Origin: Streptomyces syringium
GTDB lineage: Bacteria; Actinomycetota; Actinomycetes; Streptomycetales; Streptomycetaceae
NCBI RefSeq assembly: GCF_017876625.1
Contig: NZ_JAGIOH010000001.1
Location: 6,407,501 to 6,471,500, forward strand
Direction: 5' to 3'
DNA length: 64,000 bases
Shown piece by piece: positions 49,984 to 59,181 of this stretch. The notes below the pieces were generated by a model, which worked only from the letters and a program-made list of their open reading frames with translations, did no database searches and was not told the origin of the DNA. Position 1 is the stretch's first letter, and each line of letters starts with the position of its first letter. The position numbers were made by a program, and so were the translations under genes.

Positions 49984-52273
49984 TGCGGTGGTCTCCTGTC
50001 GTGACGGTGTCAGGCTCGGTTTCGGGGTCGGTGGTGAAGGTGCGGCGCTGCGCGGCGTTGATCATCTGGATGGCGAACTCGCTGGGTGTCAGGTCGTGAT
50101 CGAGGGCCAGCGCTCCCTTCAGCCCGGCGGCGAGGCGCGCGACGCTGAGCACGGTGTCGGGGGCGCTCGGTCCGGTGGCCCGCAGGTAGGGGCGGAGTCC
50201 CGGCGTGTCCGGGAAGTGCTTGTCCGGGATCTCCTTGCCGATGTCGTCGCCGGTGAGGGCGCGCAGCCGGATGACGCCGTCGTCGACCGGGTCGTCGGCC
50301 CCGCCCTCGTCCAGTTCGTCGATGCCGAAGTGGACGCCCTGCTGCGGCTCGGCGATCTCGACCCGGCCCGGGATCCCCTCGACGAGGACGAGCAGGACGT
50401 CGTCGGCGAGCGCCTCGCGGCGCACGACCGGCAGCGCCTTCTCGTCGTCCCCGGTGGCCCGGGGGCCGGCGTACGGGCGGATCTCCAGCGCGGGCCAGCC
50501 GCTGACCAGCTGCGAGCGCAGGAGCAGGCCCGTGACGGGCGCGGCGGGCTCGGGCAGCGGGGCCTGGCCGTCCGGGCCGAACACCAGCGCGTCCGTCGTG
50601 AGGTCGAAGGAGTGCGCGAGCCCGACGCTGAGCGCGCCGTCGAGCAGCATGGCGGTCCAGTCGGGGTCGACGTAGAAGAAGCGCAGGCTTTCGGCGGGCA
50701 GCATCCGGGTGTCGGGGACGAGGTGGGCGAACGGTACGCCCGCGAGGTTGCGGAGGCCGAGCAGCCGGTTCCGTACGAGGAGAAGGTCCTCGTCGTGCGG
50801 ATCGACGAGCGGGTCGTCGCCCCGGACGGCGAGGTGCGCCGCAGTGGGCGTGCCCATCGGTGCAGGTACGGGCGTGACGCCGGCGCGCCGGGTGAGCGGA
50901 GTGGGCCGGGCGGGGGCGCGCAGGGCCTCACCGAGGTGGCCGGCGAGACCGTTCGTCACCAGGTGTTCGAGCCGGGCCCGCGCGCCGGCCGCGGGCTGGA
51001 CCCGGCCGTCCACTGCCCGGCGCACCTTCCCCCGCAGCCGGAGGAGCGCCGCGCCGAACCGGTGATCGGCCAGGGCGACACCGCGGCCCGCGGTGAAGGC
51101 GGTGGCGAGGCTGACGTCGAAGACGCCGTACTGCTCCAGGTGGATCAGCGCCTCGGCGGCGCAGCGCCGGCGCTCGCGGTCGGTCCGCGGCCGGGCGGGC
51201 TGGGGGAGGAACGGACCCCGGTACCAGGCGAAGGTCTGCCGCCCGGACTCGGTGTGGCAGGAGACCGGGAGATAGCCGTCGCGCAGCCGGCCGGCGACCT
51301 CCTTCTGGTCGTCCCCGGACAGCGGGCGGTCGCCCGGCGGGACGCACAGCAGCAGCGCGGATCCCTGCTCGCCCTCCGTGTCGACGAAGTGCTCGGTGAG
51401 GGCGGCGAAGCCGGGCGCGTGGTCGGGGACGGTCTCGAAGGCCCACGACCACAGTGAGATCAGCCGCAGCTTCTGGTCGGGGCCGTCGTAGGTCTCCTTG
51501 GTCCCGTCGGGCAGGAACTTCTGCCAGCCCTCCAGGGAGACCAGGTGGGCGACGTACCGGCCGCCGGCCGCGCGGGGCAGCCGGTTGCCGACGACGACCG
51601 CGTAGTCGCCGACCTGGATGAGGTCGGCGGTGAGGGTCGGGGCCTGGTGGCGGTGGTTGACGCGGCGGACGTGGGTGAGGAGCGGCAGTTCGGCCTCGGT
51701 GGGGGCGACGGCGTGGAAGACGGAGCGGTGCACCAGGACGGTGCGGCACACGGTCTTCTTGTCGTCGTCGGTGACGGGGTCCGTGGCCTGGTCGAAGGCG
51801 GGCAGGACGACGCCGTCCTCCGTGCCGGTCAGCTGCTCCACGGTCCGCGCCTCGGTCTGTCCGAGGCAGTGCGGATCGGTCTCGGGGAGCTCGCCCTCGC
51901 CGAGGACGAGGAGGGCGAGCCACGGCAGCCGTGTGCCGTTCGCCGCTGTCGCCTCGTCCCGTTCCCACGGCAGGGTCGGCCGGTCGAGGGTGATGTGCGG
52001 CAGGACGTCGTCGTACAGGCCGGTGGCGCCCGGCGAGGGGTAGGTGCCGTGGATCCACTCCGGCTGCACGGTGAAGCGCGATGCCCGGACCTCCACCTCC
52101 TGGGTCGCCGGGGGATCCAGATAGCCGTCCTCGTCGACGCGGGCGCCGCTGTGGGTGAGGGTCTGGTGGGCCGTGAGGGTGTAGCGCCCGGCGGTGACCT
52201 GGGGCACCAGCGAGTCGATGAACTGCACGTCCAGGGACGGATCGGGATCCGGGGCGTACGGGAGGGGGCTCAT
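49976..52273 (-). CDS. Orphan 765-aa protein of the accessory operon
   Basis: 765 aa from ATG 52273, overlapping the DUF6603-like gene's stop as ATGA. No family recognised. Notable segments: FIDSLVPQVTAGRYTLTAHQTLTHSG at the start (a possible immunoglobulin-like or jelly-roll strand pattern), LPWLALLVLGEGEL, CRTVLVHRSVFHAVAP and a late SLRFFYVDPDWTAMLLDGALSVG. The final part has PSEFAIQMINAAQRRTF. Soluble, no signal peptide. Together with the 1200-aa partner (8-nt overlap) it probably forms one complex. Function unknown. Confidence 0.75.
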   Translation of the reverse strand: MSPLPYAPDPDPSLDVQFIDSLVPQVTAGRYTLTAHQTLTHSGARVDEDGYLDPPATQEVEVRASRFTVQPEWIHGTYPSPGATGLYDDVLPHITLDRPTLPWERDEATAANGTRLPWLALLVLGEGELPETDPHCLGQTEARTVEQLTGTEDGVVLPAFDQATDPVTDDDKKTVCRTVLVHRSVFHAVAPTEAELPLLTHVRRVNHRHQAPTLTADLIQVGDYAVVVGNRLPRAAGGRYVAHLVSLEGWQKFLPDGTKETYDGPDQKLRLISLWSWAFETVPDHAPGFAALTEHFVDTEGEQGSALLLCVPPGDRPLSGDDQKEVAGRLRDGYLPVSCHTESGRQTFAWYRGPFLPQPARPRTDRERRRCAAEALIHLEQYGVFDVSLATAFTAGRGVALADHRFGAALLRLRGKVRRAVDGRVQPAAGARARLEHLVTNGLAGHLGEALRAPARPTPLTRRAGVTPVPAPMGTPTAAHLAVRGDDPLVDPHDEDLLLVRNRLLGLRNLAGVPFAHLVPDTRMLPAESLRFFYVDPDWTAMLLDGALSVGLAHSFDLTTDALVFGPDGQAPLPEPAAPVTGLLLRSQLVSGWPALEIRPYAGPRATGDDEKALPVVRREALADDVLLVLVEGIPGRVEIAEPQQGVHFGIDELDEGGADDPVDDGVIRLRALTGDDIGKEIPDKHFPDTPGLRPYLRATGPSAPDTVLSVARLAAGLKGALALDHDLTPSEFAIQMINAAQRRTFTTDPETEPDTVTTGDHRNG

Positions 52274-55200
52274 GCCGCACCGCCTTCGGTGGTTCGGGTG
52301 GTCTGCTGGGCCGGCGGTGGCACGGTCACGGCCAGCGCCACCGGGTCGTCGGTCAGGGGGACGGTGGTGTCGAGCAGGACGGGCTGGTCCGCGGCGATGT
52401 CCACCACGTGCACCTCCCGGCTCTTCGCGCGGACGACGTACAGCCGGTCGCTCGCGGCGGACACCGCCAGCGCGATCGGCTCCGGACCGACCCACACCGG
52501 CTCGCCCGCCGCCTGCGGCACCGTGCCGGAGGTGTCGAACACCGACACCGTGCCGGTGGTGGCGTTGGTGACGTAGAGGCGCCTGCCGTCCGGGGAGGCG
52601 GCCAGGGCGCTCGGGCTCGTACCGGTCCGCAGGGTGGCCAGGGCCTTCCGGGCCGCGACGTCGACCACGGTGACCGTCGCGCCGCCCTCGTTGAGGGCGT
52701 ACAGCCAGCGGCCCTTGGGATCCGCCGCGAGCCGGGTGGGGGAAGGGCCTGCGGGCAGCGGGTCGCCCACGGGCATGGGGTTCTGGAGGTTGGCGACGTC
52801 CAGTTCCAGGACGGCGTTGTCACCGGGCAGGGCGATGTAGACCCGCTGGCGGCCGTCGCTCCACGGCAGGGCGGGCACGACGTCCGCGGGCATCCGGTTG
52901 TCCGTGCCGTAGGTGTGCACGGCCTTCGGCGCGCCGTCCCGCACGTTGAGGATCTCCAGCTGGTTGGGCTGCGCGTAGGTGGCGTACGCCCACTTGCTGT
53001 CGGGCGAGAAGGACGCCGCGCGCACGTTCTGCGCCAGCCATGCCGGGGAGCCGGTGGTCGTGTCGACCGCCGGACCCGGCGGATTGGCGGCGATGTCGAA
53101 CGCGTCGATGTGCTGCGAGGCCGGGTCGGCGGCGAAGAGCCGGGTGCCGTCGGGGCTGACAGCCAGGTGGGTCGGGTGCTCGTAGGCCGAGGTGAAGGGC
53201 GCGTACGCGGTCAGGCTCTGCGCGTCGACGGGCGTCACCTTCCGCCCCTCGCCCAGCACGTACAGCCGCTCGCTCTCGGTCGGCGTGCCCGGGACGGTGT
53301 GGTCGGGCTTCGCGTCGACGTCACCGGCCACCAGGCCGTCGGTGGCGGCCAGCCGCTGGTTGGTGCCCGGACTGACACCGAGGTAGCCCATCGCGGCGAA
53401 GAGCCGGTCGCGGGACTGGTCGACGGGAGCGCCGGTCAGGTCGCCGGTGAGCGCGCCGACGCTCGGCGCCGGTGCGGCTGCTTCGGCCGTTTCCACCGGC
53501 TCCACCGCATCGGCTGCTTCGGCCGCGGACTCCAGGGCTATGGTCCGCGCGGCGGCGGCCTGCCGCAGCGGCAGGATCCCGTCCGGCCTGCGGTCGTCGT
53601 GGGCGATCGTCCCGGCCTTGATGTGCCCCGGGCTGCCGCCCTGATGGGGTGCGGGGAGCCGCAGGTCGACGCCCATGAGCTGGCCGTCCACCCGCTGCGC
53701 GCTGCCGGTGGTCAGCTTGCCGTCGTACGCGCCCCACAGCGCCGCCGGCAGGCTCGCCCGGTTCTGCGCCGCGTCACCGGCGTACCAGGGGCTCAGGTCC
53801 TGCACGACCCCGTGCTTGGTGAGCGTGACCGTGAGGGTGGAGTCCAGGCCCTTGCCCTCGTCGCGGCGGGGGCGGATGTTGACGGGCGCGCCGTCGATCT
53901 TCTGGGAGTCCGCCCCCTTCGTGAGGTTCAGGCCGGAGACCGGGACGGCGGTGCGGACGGCGAACGAGAACGCGCCGGGCGTGACGACCCACAGCCCGTC
54001 CCCGGCACGCGCGGGTACCAGCCCGTCCATGGGCACCAGACGGACGGCGTCCTGCTTCGGCGGCAACTGCTTGACCACGTCCGCCCAGGGGGCCGGCTGG
54101 TCGTCGCGGGCGCTGCCGTCGCCGAAGCCGATGGTGAACGAGATGAACCAGAGGTGGATGGTGACTTCGCCGGCCGTGGGGGGACCCCACAGCCGCAGGG
54201 ACGCGCCGACCTCGACGCTGATCGTCTCCCGGACCAGCCACAGGTCGAGCACGAAGCTGACCCCGATGCTGATGCCGATCTCGGCGTCGAAGTGGAACGG
54301 CGCCCATTCGATGAGGAGGTCGGCGTGGGCGGTCAGCCAGGCGTGCAGGTCACCGGAACGGTAGTTCACGTCCAGTGCGCCGCCGGCCATGATCGCGCCG
54401 GGGGTGAGCGCGAAGTACGAGCCGCCGCTGATGGTCAGCTCTGAGGTGACCGGCCAGTTGAAGCCGAGCCTCGGCACCCGCGGGTAGTGCGCGGGCACCG
54501 GGTACTTCGGGTGGTAGCCGCCCAGGGTCAGCGCGAAGTCGCCGGCGTTGTCGCCGTCGAACCAGGTGTACAGCGCGAACCCGCCGGTCAGCACGCACGC
54601 CTCGTCGAGGAGGAACGATCCGGGTGCGAGCTGCGCGGTGAGCTTCAGGACGCCTTCGCTCGCCCGGTACTTGGCGGACAGACCGAGCCGGACCCGTGCG
54701 TAGGGGGCCAGCGACTGGTCCTTGGGGAACCGTGCCTCGGCCGTGCCCAGCACCGCGACGGCGAAGTCGTCGCCGACCTCCAGCACCAGCAGCGCCTGCC
54801 CGTCGAGGAATTCGAAGATCTTGAACTCCAGGCCGGCGGCGAACCACAGCTGCCCGGCGGCGGGACGCACCCAGGCGTCCTTGCCGCCGCCCATGAGCTT
54901 TTCGAGGACCTGGAGCGGTTCGGTGGCGGTCAGGTCCTGGAGGAACGGGAAGTCCAGGACCTTGTCGCCCTCGGGCAGCCGGACGTCGGTGTTGAAGCCG
55001 AAACCGGCCATGATGCCGGTGACCTGGACGGGCGGGGGCCCGCCGAACTCGCCGTTCGCCTTGCCGAAGATGAACAGCGACGTCTGGTCCGGGTGTGCGG
55101 TCGGGCGGGCGTACGCGCCGAGGGCCGTGAGCCCGAACTCCTCGGCCCTGACGGACAGCACGCCCTCGATGAGCGGGTCGTAGTCCTGGTCCTGCTTGTG

Positions 55201-57657
55201 GACCAGGGCGCCCTCGATCGCCAGCGGCGGGCGGGAGTAGCCGACGCTCAGCCCGTCCAGCCGGAAGTGGGGGTGCTGCGGGTCGGACAGGGGGATGCCC
55301 AGGCCGAGTCCGTCCACTCCGACGGTGAGCCCGGCCATGCCCAGGGAGGCGTCGAAGAGCACCCATACGGTGCCGTCGGCGAATCCGGCGCCGACCCGGC
55401 GCAGGGTGAGGGGGCCGATCGAGCGCTGGACGCCGATCCAGGCGACCAGCGGGAGGGCGCTGCCGCCGCTGCCTGCCGTGTCCGCGCCCGGTGCCACGGG
55501 GGTGCTGTCACTGTCCTGTACGTGCGCGTGCAACGCTGCCGGGGCCTTGTCGCCCCGTCCGGTGCCCCGGACGGCGAGCGACGTCGTCCCCGTCCGGCCC
55601 GGCAGCTTCAGGTCCACGGTGAAGGCCATGCCCTTGGCCAGGCCTTCAGTGGGCAGCAGGGGCAACGCCTTGCCGGCGGCGGCCAGTGCCTTGTTGAGCT
55701 CGGTGACCCGGTCGGCGGTCAGGGTGTCGAGCGCCACCAGGGCGCCCAGTCCGCACACGCCGACGTCCTCGGCCTCGGGTATCTGTCCCTGGAGCAGCGG
55801 CACCTGGGACAGCCGGGCGTCCAGCGCCACGCCCACGCGGACGGCCCAGGCGCGGTTGCCGGCGGGCGGCTGGTCCGAGACGGCGACGAGCGAGCCGCCG
55901 TTCTTCTCGTGGGCGGCGAAGACGATGGCCTTGCGGGCGGAGGTGTAGGCGACCGTGAGCGCGTCCAGGGCCCCGAGCCGGTCGAGGATCTGGCCGGTGG
56001 CCGGGTCGGTGACGCCGAGCAGGCGCGCGATGTCACCGAAGGAGACACCCTTGGAGTCCGTGCACGTGGCGACGAACTGGGCGTGCTGGACGTCGCTGAC
56101 GGCGAAGGTCAGCGTGCGCGGGTCACCGTGGTCCTGGGGGACGGCCAGTGTCAGGCCGCCCGCGTACTCCTGGTCGTAGCCGGGGCCACCGGTGCGCTTG
56201 GTCAGCTTCACGGTGACGTCGAGGTCCGCCTCGATCGCGCCGAGCGGGAACGCGGCCCGCGCGTGCAGCTCGAACTTCTTCGTCGCGCTGTCGTACGTCA
56301 CCGTCAACTGCTCGACCGTGACGCCCTGGAGCACCGGTGGCGGCTGGATCCCGAAGGCGGCGAAGGCGTCGCCGAGCCCGATGTGGGCGGCGTCCATCTC
56401 GAACCGCCACCCGGACGCGGTCTGCCAGGTGCCGTGCACGTCCACGGTTCCCTCGCCCAGCTTCCAGGACGCGGTCGCCTCGGCGGTCGTGGTGTCGCCC
56501 GCGCGGAGGAGGGTCAGGCCGACCTCGGACAGGGCGATGTCGTCGTTGACGTGCCAGACGTCGCCGAGCCGGAGGTCCAGGCCGTAGCCCCAGGCGGAAC
56601 CCCGGCCGAGCTCGGCGCCCACGGCGAGACGGGTCACCTTCAGGTCCTCGGGCACCGGGACGCCCGGGAAGCGGTCGGCGAGCAGTGCCCCGACGGGCAG
56701 TGGGCCGACGAGGACTCCGCTGACGGACTTCTCCGGCAGGCTCACGCCGACGTCCACGACGACATCCTTGGCGAGCGTCACGCGTCCGCCCAGCACCACG
56801 GCGGCCGTGCAGCCCTTGCCCAGAGGGTCGGCCACGGAGAAGTCGGCGTGGAGGCCGTCCAGTTCCAGCAGACCGGGCAGGGGCTCCCAGGCCCGGCCGA
56901 GGTCGATCCGCAGGCCGGCGGCGAGCCACCGCGGCGCCGGGCCGGCCTCGTCCTGCGGCGCGTCCGTGTCACCCGTCGCTTCTCCGAGGGCGAAGTCGAG
57001 GGATGCGGCGGTCAGGCTCAGGGCCGCGCCCTTGGCCACGTCGTCGGGGAGCAGATCGAAGCCGCCGCTGGGCAGGGTGGCCCAGGGCAGCAGCGCGTCC
57101 AGGCCGGACAGGGGCACGCCGGGGAATTCCCCCGCCAGCCGCCAGGTCTGCACGTCGCCCGCCGGTGGGTATCCCCACACGTACGGCCGCCGGGCCGCCT
57201 TCTTGTCGGGGAACAGCAGCTCCACTCCGCATCCGACGGCCGGGAGCGGGCCCGCGTCGCCGCCGGGTTCGATCCCGAAGACGAGATGCAGGGGGCCGAT
57301 TCCGATGCGCTCCAGTGCCGAGGGCACCGGGGCGAGCTCGGCGGGCAGCCTCAGGCCGTCCGGCAGCAGGGCGACGTCGGCGCGGACGCCCTCGACGGTG
57401 TTCCCGTCGGCGTCGGCGAGGAAGACCACGTCCGCCGTGGCGGCGGCCTGGCCGAGAAGGGTGACCTGGCCGGTCACTCTCAGGCCGTCCGTGTCGACGC
57501 TCGTCACGCCACTGACGTCGAGCACGGCGTCGGGCAGGAACCGGGCGAACAGGTCGTGCGCGGGGGCGAGCTGGAGGAAGCCGGCGTCCACGCGCAGCCG
57601 GTGGTCGGTGCGGGCACGCTCCAGCGCGGCACGTAGATCGGCGATGTTCAAGGGCAT
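52270..57657 (-). CDS. 1795-aa DUF6603-like protein with C-terminal beta-propeller
   Basis: 1795 aa from ATG 57657. Residues of about 1-700 are repeated beta-rich units (LRVTGQVTLLGQAAATADVVFLADADG and similar). About 740-1180 resembles DUF6603 (RSIGPLTLRRVGAGFADGTVWVLFDASLGMAGLTVGVDGLGLGIPL, cited in parts: GPLTLRRVGAGFADGT). The last ~330 residues from about 1460 are YVTN-type propeller blades (HLAVSPDGTRLFAADPASQHIDAFDI, RLAADPKGRWLYALNEGGATVTVVD). No signal peptide or membrane helix is evident. It is the largest gene in the window and follows the metallohydrolase gene by 15 bp. DUF6603 has no known function that I can state. Confidence 0.8.
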   Translation of the reverse strand: MPLNIADLRAALERARTDHRLRVDAGFLQLAPAHDLFARFLPDAVLDVSGVTSVDTDGLRVTGQVTLLGQAAATADVVFLADADGNTVEGVRADVALLPDGLRLPAELAPVPSALERIGIGPLHLVFGIEPGGDAGPLPAVGCGVELLFPDKKAARRPYVWGYPPAGDVQTWRLAGEFPGVPLSGLDALLPWATLPSGGFDLLPDDVAKGAALSLTAASLDFALGEATGDTDAPQDEAGPAPRWLAAGLRIDLGRAWEPLPGLLELDGLHADFSVADPLGKGCTAAVVLGGRVTLAKDVVVDVGVSLPEKSVSGVLVGPLPVGALLADRFPGVPVPEDLKVTRLAVGAELGRGSAWGYGLDLRLGDVWHVNDDIALSEVGLTLLRAGDTTTAEATASWKLGEGTVDVHGTWQTASGWRFEMDAAHIGLGDAFAAFGIQPPPVLQGVTVEQLTVTYDSATKKFELHARAAFPLGAIEADLDVTVKLTKRTGGPGYDQEYAGGLTLAVPQDHGDPRTLTFAVSDVQHAQFVATCTDSKGVSFGDIARLLGVTDPATGQILDRLGALDALTVAYTSARKAIVFAAHEKNGGSLVAVSDQPPAGNRAWAVRVGVALDARLSQVPLLQGQIPEAEDVGVCGLGALVALDTLTADRVTELNKALAAAGKALPLLPTEGLAKGMAFTVDLKLPGRTGTTSLAVRGTGRGDKAPAALHAHVQDSDSTPVAPGADTAGSGGSALPLVAWIGVQRSIGPLTLRRVGAGFADGTVWVLFDASLGMAGLTVGVDGLGLGIPLSDPQHPHFRLDGLSVGYSRPPLAIEGALVHKQDQDYDPLIEGVLSVRAEEFGLTALGAYARPTAHPDQTSLFIFGKANGEFGGPPPVQVTGIMAGFGFNTDVRLPEGDKVLDFPFLQDLTATEPLQVLEKLMGGGKDAWVRPAAGQLWFAAGLEFKIFEFLDGQALLVLEVGDDFAVAVLGTAEARFPKDQSLAPYARVRLGLSAKYRASEGVLKLTAQLAPGSFLLDEACVLTGGFALYTWFDGDNAGDFALTLGGYHPKYPVPAHYPRVPRLGFNWPVTSELTISGGSYFALTPGAIMAGGALDVNYRSGDLHAWLTAHADLLIEWAPFHFDAEIGISIGVSFVLDLWLVRETISVEVGASLRLWGPPTAGEVTIHLWFISFTIGFGDGSARDDQPAPWADVVKQLPPKQDAVRLVPMDGLVPARAGDGLWVVTPGAFSFAVRTAVPVSGLNLTKGADSQKIDGAPVNIRPRRDEGKGLDSTLTVTLTKHGVVQDLSPWYAGDAAQNRASLPAALWGAYDGKLTTGSAQRVDGQLMGVDLRLPAPHQGGSPGHIKAGTIAHDDRRPDGILPLRQAAAARTIALESAAEAADAVEPVETAEAAAPAPSVGALTGDLTGAPVDQSRDRLFAAMGYLGVSPGTNQRLAATDGLVAGDVDAKPDHTVPGTPTESERLYVLGEGRKVTPVDAQSLTAYAPFTSAYEHPTHLAVSPDGTRLFAADPASQHIDAFDIAANPPGPAVDTTTGSPAWLAQNVRAASFSPDSKWAYATYAQPNQLEILNVRDGAPKAVHTYGTDNRMPADVVPALPWSDGRQRVYIALPGDNAVLELDVANLQNPMPVGDPLPAGPSPTRLAADPKGRWLYALNEGGATVTVVDVAARKALATLRTGTSPSALAASPDGRRLYVTNATTGTVSVFDTSGTVPQAAGEPVWVGPEPIALAVSAASDRLYVVRAKSREVHVVDIAADQPVLLDTTVPLTDDPVALAVTVPPPAQQTTRTTEGGAA

Positions 57658-57672
57658 GATCCGTGCCTCTCC

Positions 57673-58878
57673 CTACTCGAACCAGATCTCGAAGGAACCG
57701 GGTGCCGCGTCGTCCAGCAGCAGGTGCCAGTCGACCCCACGCCATCCCGTTGCCGTGCCGTTCGTGTTGGGCACGGCCATCGAGCTGAACAGCGGGTCGG
57801 TGACATGGGCGTTCGGGTCGGTCGCCGGAATGTGCACGAAGGGGCCACGCGTGCCGCGGCTGTCGTCCTGGACGACGTACCCCCAGTTCGGAGGCGTTTT
57901 GATCCGTGGATCCGGAAGAGTGAGCCGCGGACGCACGCCTCTCCAGTGGGGCACGAGCCGCTGGGTGACGTTGCTCTGCGTGCACGTGGCGGTCTTGCCG
58001 CCGAACGCCTTGGGGCCGGTACTGACGAAGAGGCCGTCGGGGGTGGTGTGGTCGAGCCACGCGTTGGCCGTGGAGGTCACACTGCCGTGGTGGCCGATCT
58101 TGAGCCAGAGGTTGTTCTCCCTCCGGCACCAACTGTCCGCCGTGCCCACGAGATAACGCTCGTTGAGCGTCACGGCGTCGGCCATCAGCAACACCTTCTG
58201 GCGGTGCTGGAACGCGTCGGGTTCGCCCCGGATCATCGTCACCAGGCTGGAGGCGTTGGCGATGGCCTCCTTCGGACCGGTCTCGTACTTCGCCACGTCG
58301 TTCGGGCCCTCCGGCCCGAGAACGCCCCCGAGCATGTACACGTTCGCCCCGAGGAGGCCGGTCCCCTGGAGGAGCGGAGCCGGCGACGAGGGCATGGTGA
58401 CCTGCCGCGGCGGGTTCTCGATTTTCTGGCCACTCGGGCCGCCGATCTGATTCCAGTGGTGGAACAGGGTCCACAGGAAGTCCCCGCCGCGCTCGCGGTA
58501 GTCCAGCGGATGGAGCCCGTACAGGACCTGGCGGATCGTGTACTTCAACTGCGGCGGGTCCAGCTCCGACAGGAGGACGTGTTCGAGCAGATTGAAGTGG
58601 TCCTCGTCGGGGTGCGTGACGATCAGGCAATCCAGGACGTAGGGGTCGCGCAAGCGCCCGAGATATTTGTCCAGCTTGGTCTTTATTCGCGCGACCATCT
58701 GGTCCTTGGCGGAGAACGTCTGGGTCCCGACCACGGGATTCAAGGGACGGAGCGGCTCGGTCGAGCCGCAATCGATCAGTACGGCGTGCGTACCGACGTT
58801 CTTGTTCTTCCGGTCGTAGAACCACAGCAGGGTGCAGTCGCCCTGACCGACATTGAAGAAAACGACCTCGACCGGCAT
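57673..58878 (-). CDS. ComEC/Rec2-like metallo-beta-lactamase-fold hydrolase, accessory operon leader
   Basis: 401 aa from ATG 58878. The N-terminus VEVVFFNVGQGDCTLLWFYDR is the typical start of ComEC-associated metallo-beta-lactamase domains. LDCLIVTHPDEDHFNLLEHVL carries the T-H-x-D-x-D-H metal motif, and LWLKIGHHGSVTSTANAWLDHTTPDGLFVSTG is the second conserved block. No ComEC membrane domain, so a soluble hydrolase/nuclease-like enzyme. Substrate unknown; nucleic acid or phosphodiester is a guess. It starts the minus operon that contains the DUF6603-like, orphan, fibre-like and Gly-rich genes. Confidence 0.85.
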   Translation of the reverse strand: MPVEVVFFNVGQGDCTLLWFYDRKNKNVGTHAVLIDCGSTEPLRPLNPVVGTQTFSAKDQMVARIKTKLDKYLGRLRDPYVLDCLIVTHPDEDHFNLLEHVLLSELDPPQLKYTIRQVLYGLHPLDYRERGGDFLWTLFHHWNQIGGPSGQKIENPPRQVTMPSSPAPLLQGTGLLGANVYMLGGVLGPEGPNDVAKYETGPKEAIANASSLVTMIRGEPDAFQHRQKVLLMADAVTLNERYLVGTADSWCRRENNLWLKIGHHGSVTSTANAWLDHTTPDGLFVSTGPKAFGGKTATCTQSNVTQRLVPHWRGVRPRLTLPDPRIKTPPNWGYVVQDDSRGTRGPFVHIPATDPNAHVTDPLFSSMAVPNTNGTATGWRGVDWHLLLDDAAPGSFEIWFE

Positions 58879-59181
58879 AGCCCTCTCCGTACCACCGGGG
58901 ACAACAGAAACCGCCCACGCTCTCCGCTGCCGCACCCCCGGAGCCGGGCCGAGGGAGATCATTCCCCGATCCACGGAGCCGTCCGGCCGGGCTCGGGCTT
59001 TTCCGGCCACGCGATCACTGGCTGTGATCGTGCCTTGACGGCCGGATAGCGGTACTTGCCCGTCGGTCAGGGCGGTGCGGCACTTCGGCTGCGGAGGACG
59101 GTCGCCGGTGGTGGGGCCGCCGACCGGCCATCTCCCGACCGGGGAAACTGTCCGAAGATCGACCGCGGCGGCGCCGCACCA
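58879..59181. other. Intergenic region between accessory operon and deiminase gene
   Basis: 303 bp with no credible gene. It should contain the promoter of the accessory operon (both flanking genes are on the minus strand) and the terminator of the deiminase gene. I see no strong hairpin or operator. Confidence 0.5.
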
